From: Brachionus koreanus | Lineage: Eukaryota; Rotifera; Eurotatoria; Ploima; Brachionidae | Direction of reading: 5' to 3' | Length of the DNA: 13,086 bases | Assembly: GCA_016987375.1 (NCBI GenBank) | Contig: PJRA01000443.1 | Coordinates: forward strand, 1,192,667 to 1,205,752 | Shown: piece after piece, positions 7,755 to 13,086 of the stretch | Layout: each line of letters starts with the position of its first letter | Numbering within the stretch: position 1 is the stretch's first letter | The notes under the pieces: generated by a model | Seen by the model: only the letters and a program-made list of their open reading frames with translations | Database searches by the model: none | What the model was told of the DNA's origin: nothing | Program-made: the position numbers and the translations under genes

Positions 7755-7983
7755 GTTTATCCCAAAACCCCCAATTATTTTGGCCTATTCTAAAGCCAGA
7801 CAAAATTCTGAACAAATCGTTGGGACCGCTTTTTTTATTTTTTTATTTTTAAGATTATAAAATAGAGTCCAAAAAGTGGCAATGTGAAATTTTAGTAAAA
7901 TAAAAAAAGCGGTTCCAACGATTTGTTCAGATTTTTGTTTGGGTTTAGAATATTCTAAAATAATTATGGGTTTTGTAGTAAAC
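7755..7983. repeat. Foldback element: 88-bp inverted arms around a ~52-bp loop
   Basis: The left arm (7755-7842) and the reverse complement of the right arm (about 7895-7983) agree at roughly 86 percent by hand alignment. The last 40 or so bases toward the loop are almost perfect, sharing TCTGAACAAATCGTTGG and ACCGCTTTTTTTATTTT. Substitutions cluster in the outer half. The two arms also read similar peptides on opposite strands (ending SEQIVGTAFF in both), but the differences change amino acids freely, so I read this as DNA-level repeat identity, not a gene. Palindromic MITE-like elements or an old inverted duplication explain it. No target duplication is evident at the edges. Confidence 0.75.
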
Positions 7984-8532
7984 CTTAGCACAATTTCTAA
8001 GTACTTGTTCTTTACACCCTCCAGCGTCCTGCTTACGTTAAAAAATGTCATTTCCTGGCAGCGCGGTGTAACCAAGAGTTTATGTTTGTCCTTTCTCTCT
8101 CAGTCATTTAAAAATCATTTAAATCAATATTTTAAAAACCCATTTATTCATTGAAAATAAAAATAAGACAATTTTACACACTTTTCATCACAAGTGTGCA
8201 ATTTTTTTTGCAATTTTTTTCAAGAGTTTTAAAAATTTTTATTTTTAGATTTTGGTCAGTTTTATCTACATTTGATTATTAAAAAAAAAAAACTTTCTCT
8301 TAAATAAATTCTAAAAATAAAAACATATAAAATTTGAATAATAATTATTTTAATGCTTGCAGAAATGCAATGCATTTTTAATCGACGCTATTCTAATTAT
8401 ACTATTTTAATAATATAGCTAAAATAAAACTCAAGGCGTATTGAAACACACTCGCTAAAAACATAAAAATTTCTAATGCTAAATCTAAAATTCAATTCAC
8501 TTAAACCTAATTAATTTAAGATTTAAAACAAA
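7984..8532. other. Region upstream of COX6A; less AT-rich tract at about 8010-8090
   Basis: From about 8010 to 8090 the composition changes: words such as ACACCCTCCAGCGTCCTGC and CCTGGCAGCGCGGTGTAACC stand out from the surrounding AT-rich DNA. No frame there is convincing. It adjoins the foldback and may be part of the same repeat unit. From 8160 on the DNA returns to A/T runs, with nothing recognised before the COX6A start. Confidence 0.5.
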
Positions 8533-9047
8533 ATGGTTCTTTTTGCGAAAAACGCATTGACAAAATCGTATTTATTGGCCCAATCGAGAGGCTTTAGCTA
8601 CTTGATCAAAGAATTGCCAAAAGTCCCAAAGAAAGTACCCACCCCAGAGCACACAAGCTGTAAATTTAAGCATTAAATATAAGAAAATTTTAATATATTT
8701 TATTTTAATAAAGCTATTAACTTATGGAGAAACATTTTCATTTTTGCCGGAATCCCAGCTTTGTTGGCCATCAACTTTAATGTCATGTTTTTGGAAGAGC
8801 ATCATCCAAAAAGAGCTGATTTTCATCCCTATCCACATATGAGAAAACGCACCAAGGTAATAAAATAAAAACATGAATTTAAATATTTCAGTTTGATGTG
8901 TTATTTTATCTAAAATTTCCTCTTTAGAAATTTCCATGGGGAGATGGAAATCACTCATTATTTCACAATGAGTACTACAATGCGTTGCCAGAAGGCTACG
9001 AAACAGAAGATGATTACCTAGAAAAACTTCATCACGAAAATCACTAA
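8533..9047 (+). CDS. COX6A: Cytochrome c oxidase subunit 6A, mitochondrial, complete, three exons
   Basis: Exons 8533-8659, 8714-8856 and 8928-9047 join in phases 1 and 0 to give 129 residues. Subunit 6A is a nuclear-encoded, single-pass subunit of respiratory complex IV in the inner mitochondrial membrane, stabilising the dimer and tuning activity. Residues 1-42 are basic and Ser/Thr-containing without acid until Glu27, fitting a mitochondrial presequence. W47-F68 ([15 protein letters not shown]) is the membrane helix. The intermembrane part carries the family signature: [20 protein letters not shown] then [15 protein letters not shown] (91-104) and LPEGYE (110-115). About 14 extra residues, including [12 protein letters not shown], follow the point where mammalian proteins end. 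Human COX6A1 has 109 residues. The first intron's acceptor, AATAAAG, is weak, but only this choice keeps the conserved Trp in frame. The gene is tail to tail with WDR25. Confidence 0.95.
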
Positions 9048-9116
9048 TTTGTGACAGTGAAGAGATAGATTGATTTAAAAAATGAATTAACTTTTATAAA
9101 TATTTAAAAAAGTAAA

Positions 9117-9122
9117 AATAAA
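9117..9122 (+). terminator. AATAAA poly(A) signal of COX6A
   Basis: It lies 69 bases after the COX6A stop and only 26 bases before the end of the WDR25 coding region on the other strand, so the two 3' ends probably touch or overlap. No exact AATAAA for WDR25 is present on the minus strand in the COX6A 3' UTR. Confidence 0.45.
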
Positions 9123-9148
9123 AATAATAGAAAATTAACTAGTTTTTG

Positions 9149-10303
9149 TCAGTAGTCAATAATTTTTATTTCACCATTAGAATATGCTACAGCTAGCAAT
9201 TCTTTACCATGTCTTTTTTTAAACTTGACATCTAAACTCATCGGTCTAATTAGTTCTTTATGAGGATAATGCATCTTTTTTATCAATTCTCCCGACTTCA
9301 AATTGTAGATGCACACACAACCTTTAGTACTTCCCGATGAAATCAAAGATCCATTTGAATTTACATCAAATCCAATAGAAAAACCTTCTGTTACATGATC
9401 TGTTGATTCAAATCGTTTGTGCTTGTTCATTTTAAATGGTGTCCGGCTTGAAAATTCAGCAATGTAGTTGCCATGTGTTTGTCCATAGAATAAATTGCTA
9501 TTAGGATGTTTTTTTAAGCTAGTGCAGACATATTTTTCGTGAAATACTTGGTTGGACATTACAGCTGCTGAGTCAAAATCCCAGACTAGAATTGAATATT
9601 CGGAAGAGTCTCTGGAAAGCACATCGCCGCTAGTCACAAACTGACTATCGTTTATGAAGATTATATCCTGAATTATCCCAATATATGACTTGGTCTTGTA
9701 TTTCTTGCTTGTCTTAGAAGTACGTGTATCCCATAGAAGAACCTCATTTTTGGAACCTATGAGAGCTAGGTTTTCATCTTTTGGATGAACACATACACTG
9801 GTCAATAGATCAACATGAGAGAATTTATTTACGATTTGAGCTGTTTCAATATCTGTCAAACAACTTGTTTTATCAAAGCTAACAGACAAAAAGCTTGATT
9901 CTTGTAAAGAAAATGAAATACTTTTAATCAATTTTGTGTGATTATTAAATTTATTTGCAGACAAATTTTTTAAATTCCATAAAATTACCGTTGAGTCATA
10001 TGAACATGATAGAAAAAAATCCGAAGATTTTTTCGCCCAGTTTATTTTATTTACGTTTGATTTGTGGCCCAACAAATTAAACGAATGTTCAGTTATTTTT
10101 TCAATTTTTGTTTCATTTTGTTTTTTTTTTGCTACAAAGCTATTTTCTTGCGAAAGTTTTCGTTTAGGATGACATTTAAATGAATAGTATAACTCAAAGT
10201 TTTCTGGCTTATCCCAATCCCATTTGCTATTTTCTATTTCGGGTTGAGAGATTTGCTCTTTTGATTCCTCGTCACTAGAAGATTCTAGATTGAAGAAATC
10301 CAT
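9149..10303 (-). CDS. WDR25: WD repeat-containing protein 25, complete, intronless, 384 aa
   Basis: This is a WD40 beta-propeller of the Prp17/CDC40-like group. The start is the Met at 10303 (MDFFNLESSSDEESKE), because the family begins with a short acidic DSDSE-type segment; the 16 residues upstream are AT-coded hydrophobic leader. Residues 1-70 are the linker. Repeats run from about 76 to 384: LLGHKSNVNKINW, LSCSYDSTVILWNL, VSFDKTSCLTDIET, GSKNEVLLWDTRT, SILVWDFDSA, SGSTKGCVCIYNL, and a last blade ending GEIKIIDY. Blocks that single out WDR25 are SRDSSEYSILVWDFDSAAVM, SNQVFHEKYVCTSLKKHP and the QTHGNYIAEFS blade, which match the human protein closely (SRDS/TRDSADRTIIAWDF, SNQIFHERFTCPSL, QTNGNYLALFS). 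WDR25 function is poorly known; its relatives act in splicing. Human WDR25 is longer (544 aa), mainly at the N-terminus. It shares a 57-bp start-to-start gap with ANAPC15. Confidence 0.9.
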   Translation of the reverse strand: MDFFNLESSSDEESKEQISQPEIENSKWDWDKPENFELYYSFKCHPKRKLSQENSFVAKKKQNETKIEKITEHSFNLLGHKSNVNKINWAKKSSDFFLSCSYDSTVILWNLKNLSANKFNNHTKLIKSISFSLQESSFLSVSFDKTSCLTDIETAQIVNKFSHVDLLTSVCVHPKDENLALIGSKNEVLLWDTRTSKTSKKYKTKSYIGIIQDIIFINDSQFVTSGDVLSRDSSEYSILVWDFDSAAVMSNQVFHEKYVCTSLKKHPNSNLFYGQTHGNYIAEFSSRTPFKMNKHKRFESTDHVTEGFSIGFDVNSNGSLISSGSTKGCVCIYNLKSGELIKKMHYPHKELIRPMSLDVKFKKRHGKELLAVAYSNGEIKIIDY

Positions 10304-10360
10304 CAAAATAAAAATTATAATTTTTGTAATATTAAAAAAATAATTCAACATTTATTTCAA
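10304..10360. promoter_or_regulatory. 57-bp bidirectional promoter gap between WDR25 and ANAPC15
   Basis: Start codons of two divergent genes are 57 bp apart. The gap is almost pure A/T with no recognisable element (a TAATATT and poly-A runs). Both 5' UTRs must be very short, or overlap, or transcription must begin inside the neighbouring gene. The ATG that opens the upstream extension of the WDR25 frame (10351) also lies in this gap. Confidence 0.6.
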
Positions 10361-10660
10361 ATGAATAGCTCAACAATCCCACTGTGGTCTTCGCTACTAC
10401 CCCCTGTTTGTGACCCTTTGTGGTTTACTGCCGATTGTCCCAAGAACGAAGAAACTGAATTAGCTTTCCTTGAAGAACAAATTGAGCAAGAAAAAATGCA
10501 ATTAAAAGAACAAAGTCCAGATTGGTTGGCAATTGAACAACGGTCTAATGTAGAACAAGTAGAAGATGAGCAGGATTATGATGAAACTGAAGATGATAGT
10601 TTGGGTGATGCAAATAGTGACGATGGTGTTGATGTTGAACCGCAAACTCCTACTTGGTAA
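10361..10660 (+). CDS. ANAPC15: Anaphase-promoting complex subunit 15 (APC15/Mnd2-like), 99 aa
   Basis: The N-terminus carries the APC15 signature: SSLLPPVCDPLWFTADCP then EETELAFLEEQ (residues 10-40). It matches the human pattern of F-P-x-x-x-x-x-L-W-F-x-x-D-x-P with E-E-T-E-L. After a helix-like Gln/Glu segment (35-60) comes an acidic tail (65-95, Asp/Glu-rich), again as in the family, ending TPTW. Human APC15 is 121 aa, the difference being mostly in the acidic tail. The protein is a small subunit of the APC/C ubiquitin ligase, needed for Cdc20 turnover in the mitotic checkpoint complex when the spindle checkpoint is switched off. The ATG at 10361 is the only start upstream of the motif. 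There is no intron. It is divergent from WDR25. Confidence 0.85.
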   Translation: MNSSTIPLWSSLLPPVCDPLWFTADCPKNEETELAFLEEQIEQEKMQLKEQSPDWLAIEQRSNVEQVEDEQDYDETEDDSLGDANSDDGVDVEPQTPTW

Positions 10661-10744
10661 ATGAATTAAGTCAACTTTATGGTATAGCCTAAATTTCAGT
10701 CTTTATTTTAATCTTTATAAATCTTAAAAAGACATTTTTTTTAA

Positions 10745-10750
10745 AATAAA
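10745..10750 (+). terminator. AATAAA poly(A) signal of ANAPC15
   Basis: The motif is 84 bases after the stop codon (10658-10660), a usual distance. Chance occurrence is possible in such AT-rich DNA. Confidence 0.4.
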
Positions 10751-11227
10751 ATAATTCAATTTTTCTTAAAAATAGTCTTTTGTTTTATCTCAAAATTTAA
10801 TTTAGCAACTTATTAATAATTAATATGCAAAGAAGCTTTTTTTTATGCAAAAATTATATATTTTCAAAATTATTCTAAGATTTATTTTTATTTATCAACT
10901 AGTCAAGCAAAATCTGAATAACCATTTCAACTTCAAACTTTAGTCTTAATTAAGAAACTATCGAAAATGTGATAAATATTTTTAAAAATTATTGAATTAT
11001 CAATAAATCTCTAAAAAATTTTGATCACTATATTTAATTATTTTTGATACCTTAAAATAATTAAATGATCTCCTAATTTAATAAAAATGATAGCAGAAAT
11101 AATTGATCTGATCTCAAAATTTTATTTTTTTAAATTTTATTATATTAAGATAAAAAGATAAAAGTAATCCAGAAAAATAGAAAATTTCAAATAAAAATAT
11201 AAAAGTAAGAAAATTTTATTAATTTTT
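10751..11227. other. AT-rich intergenic DNA between ANAPC15 and the transposase relic
   Basis: I see no supported feature. The minus-strand open frame that runs from 11616 down to 11140 crosses into it only because a frameshift at 11342-11348 took it out of the true reading frame; the natural stop is at 11228-11230. Confidence 0.5.
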
Positions 11228-12205
11228 TTAGGGGCGATCTCTTCTCCTTTTAGTGACTTCAGGTACCTTATCAACTTCATTAATAGTTTTCTTTTCAATC
11301 GTTTCAACTCTTTGTCTTTTGCTCGGACGACCTTTGTTGACTTTTTTTGCAATTGAGAATCAACTATTTCAATTTCATCTTCTTCATCTGTTGTTTCATT
11401 TAATATAAGTTGTCTTTTTTGTTGAGATATTTCTTCAACATTTTTTTCAAATGTCTTTTTGGCTTTAGTTGGACGACCTCTATTTCTTTTTTGACTAATT
11501 GGAATATTTTTGGCTTCAATTGGAATTTTAATGTACTTATTTCTTACAGCTATAGCTATCAAATGTTTACATTTATTTGATTTTAAATAAGCTGGGCAAC
11601 TACATTTCCCATTCAATTTCCAGTTCGATTCATTTGTATTAATGTCGAATGAAATACACCATGTTTTAGTAAATATTTCTTTGAATTCAACAAAAAATCT
11701 AATTTATTTACCCCGTTGATGTATCTCTTAATTGTTTGATTAGAAATACTTTCATTTGTCTGACTTGAATTTGTATAAAAACACCATAATTAATTTAATT
11801 TGCAGGTGATAATGGATTTATTTTCTTTAAGCCACTGATATGCATCTGTATATTCTATATACACATCATCTTCTGTTGATTTATAGTTTTTATTAATTGG
11901 ATTATTAGTATATGACCATTTACTAATCGTATCAAATACTATATTGAAAAAATCAGACCATTGTAATCGTTTTCTAAATCGATGTTGTTTCTTAATTAAT
12001 CCATATTTTTATATTTTATTTATTCAACCAAGTCTTTTTTTTAAAATTTTTTTTTTTATCAATTTCTTGTAACAATCGGGTTTAAACGAACCTAGGGCCC
12101 GCCCTAAAGTATATTTTTAATAAATATTTAATGATTCAAGTCCATTATAAGTACTGGGACCATCATTGTAACCTTCGAACCAATTATTATGTTTTTTAAA
12201 CGATC
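11228..12205 (-). pseudogene. Decayed MULE-like transposase with SWIM finger and two AT-hook-like motifs (copy 2)
   Basis: On the minus strand from 12205 the pieces read: KKHNNWFEGYNDGPSTYNGLES (the W-Y-E-G...P-S-T-N-N-x-L-E block near the end of the MULE catalytic domain); YGLIKKQHRFRKRLQW; SDFFNIVFDTISKW; DAYQWLKENKSII, stop at 11790-11792, FYTNSSQTNESISNQTI; then, after a frame change near 11700, FVEFKEIFTKTWCISFD. From 11616 follow the SWIM ligands C-S-C (CSCPAYLKSNK) and C-K-H (CKHLIAIAVR), the basic NRGRPTKAKK, an acidic stretch (TTDEEDEIEI) and, after a frameshift in a T7 run (11342-11348), NKGRPSKRQRVE and a stop at 11228-11230. SWIM fingers bind DNA or protein; here they would help recognise transposon ends. 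A 99-bp insertion splits the N-terminal part. Stops, frameshifts and the missing catalytic start make it inactive. Confidence 0.75.
12003..12119. mobile_element. 99-bp insertion with 9-bp target duplication inside the MULE relic
   Basis: ATATTTTTA occurs at 12003-12011 and again at 12111-12119, flanking a 99-bp segment (12012-12110) that breaks the transposase reading. With one copy of the repeat and no insert, the frame on the minus strand runs on directly from the ESLN block to KYGLIKKQ (one in-frame TAA between). On the minus strand the insert begins with a GC-rich block (ACTTTAGGGCGGGCCCTAGG), then GGTTCGTTTAAACCC, then a poly-A stretch. GGTTCG resembles the start of a tRNA-type B box. 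It has no terminal inverted repeats. A truncated SINE-like retroposon is the best guess; the duplication is A/T only, so chance similarity is not excluded. Confidence 0.6.
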
Positions 12206-13086
12206 TTTATCAAAAAATTTGATAATGAGTAAAAATGATTAATTGAAGAGACCAAAAATGAATAAAGATCATAAATATATTAATATGTGTTAACAAATAA
12301 TTAATTAAAGAGATTTATTCTGGAGATCATTTAAGTAATTCTAGATTTGTTAATAAAAATGATTAAGATTACTTTAATGATTAATTCGATTAAGTAAAAA
12401 TAGTATTTTATCGAGTCAGTGGGTCCGAATTTTTATGCCAAAACTTCAATTAAAACGCCATTTAATCAAAAAAACATTAAATGTCATATCGTATTCAGTG
12501 CAATTTATATAAGTCAAATATTCTTCTTTAGACAAACGTTAAATCAAAGAAATATTTTCTCTTTCAAATATTTTATTATCTTTCCTTAAGTATTAAAATA
12601 CATTTTTACATAATTGATTTTTAAAAATTTGCTTAATAAAGAAAAATTTTTGTTTATAATAAAGGCTGTTAATAAATTTGACAATTTTTTACGGATGAAA
12701 TAATTAAATAATTCATAAAAAAAGTGACAATTATAGATAAAATTTATTTAGTTAACATTATTTGGTATGATTCAACAAAATCAATGAATTAAATAATAAA
12801 GTAATAAATAATTGAAACTTGTAATGAATTAATAACTAAATCGTTAATCTTGTAAATTAACTTAAATGTTGGAGTTTGTACTTATTTAGTTTTTAGTTTT
12901 TACTCTTAATCCTAGAACTTAACTTTAGATTTTTAGAATTGATGAATTTCAATATTATCGGCATGGATATTCCATTGAACATTGAACATTAAAAAAATAT
13001 ACCATGAACAATAATACCATTTCTTCAAGCACAATCTTTAGTTTGTGTCCAAGACAAATAAATGCTATTTTAGTAATAATCTGACT
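12206..13086. other. AT-rich right end, nothing recognised
   Basis: There is no frame, RNA gene or long repeat that I can support on either strand. CAGTGGGTCCGAAT at 12417-12430 stands out as less AT-rich and could be a transposon end, but no partner is present. A short tandem TGAACAT repeat occurs around 12976-12990. Confidence 0.5.

Noticed and set aside
7657..8154. Three open frames on both strands (7657-7860, 7785-8075, 7939-8154)
   Set aside because: They all run through the foldback arms; their mutual similarity comes from the inverted repeat, and differences between arms change residues freely.
8722..8958. Minus-strand open frame of 78 codons
   Set aside because: It is antisense to COX6A exons 2 and 3 and crosses a real intron.
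10304..10351. Sixteen extra N-terminal residues for WDR25
   Set aside because: They are hydrophobic, AT-coded and absent from the family; the internal Met at 10303 begins a family-like acidic segment.
11140..11341. Protein sequence of the SWIM frame beyond the T7 run
   Set aside because: It is out of the true reading frame; the alternative frame carries the GRP motif and a natural stop at 11228.
12417..12440. CAGTGGGTCCGAAT as a hAT- or Tc1-like transposon end
   Set aside because: No inverted partner or target duplication exists in the window.
1..13086. CRISPR arrays, rRNA and tRNA genes
   Set aside because: No spaced direct repeats, no rRNA-like stretch, and no complete cloverleaf; the only B-box-like word (about 12079-12093, minus strand) has no matching tRNA body.

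Overview
This window looks like a piece of an AT-rich, compact animal nuclear genome. The genes are metazoan housekeeping genes (Sm protein E, ERGIC-53/LMAN1, cytochrome c oxidase subunit 6A, WDR25, APC15). The seven complete introns I can place are only 49-71 nt long with GT...AG ends. Spacing between genes is tight in places, and the non-coding DNA is full of A/T homopolymers. No bacterial or organellar features were seen. A small invertebrate such as a monogonont rotifer would fit (short introns, very AT-rich, many decayed MULE/SWIM-type transposons), but the sequence alone does not prove it.

Layout. 1-56 (-): first coding exon of SNRPE, running off the left edge. 758-1660 (+): an intronless ~300-residue Lys/Asn/Ser-rich orphan, divergent from SNRPE. 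2200-2323: a short inverted repeat. 2750 to about 4010: a decayed MULE-like transposase/SWIM gene, split by a 711-bp TA-flanked MITE (3246-3956). 4679-6434 (+): complete six-exon ERGIC-53/LMAN1 cargo lectin. 6820-7050 (+): a relic of the C-terminus of a non-LTR retrotransposon. 7062-7440 (-): a relic of a Tc1/mariner transposase. 7755-7983: a 229-bp foldback repeat beside a less AT-rich tract. 8533-9047 (+): complete three-exon COX6A, tail to tail with WDR25 (9149-10303, -). WDR25 is head to head with ANAPC15 (10361-10657 plus stop, +), with only 57 bp between start codons. 11228-12205 (-): a second decayed MULE/SWIM transposase, itself interrupted by a 99-bp insertion with a 9-bp target duplication. 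12206-13086: no recognisable feature.

The genes do not form one pathway. They serve pre-mRNA splicing (SNRPE, perhaps WDR25, a Prp17/CDC40 relative), ER-to-Golgi cargo transport (LMAN1), respiration (COX6A) and mitotic ubiquitin signalling (ANAPC15). The host genes form two gene-dense blocks (LMAN1; COX6A-WDR25-ANAPC15) separated by layers of dead mobile elements. The structurally most informative parts are the nested insertions, whose edges can be read to the base. No new defence or biosynthetic system is visible. The least explained pieces are the orphan gene at 758, the foldback at 7755 and the 99-bp insertion at 12012.
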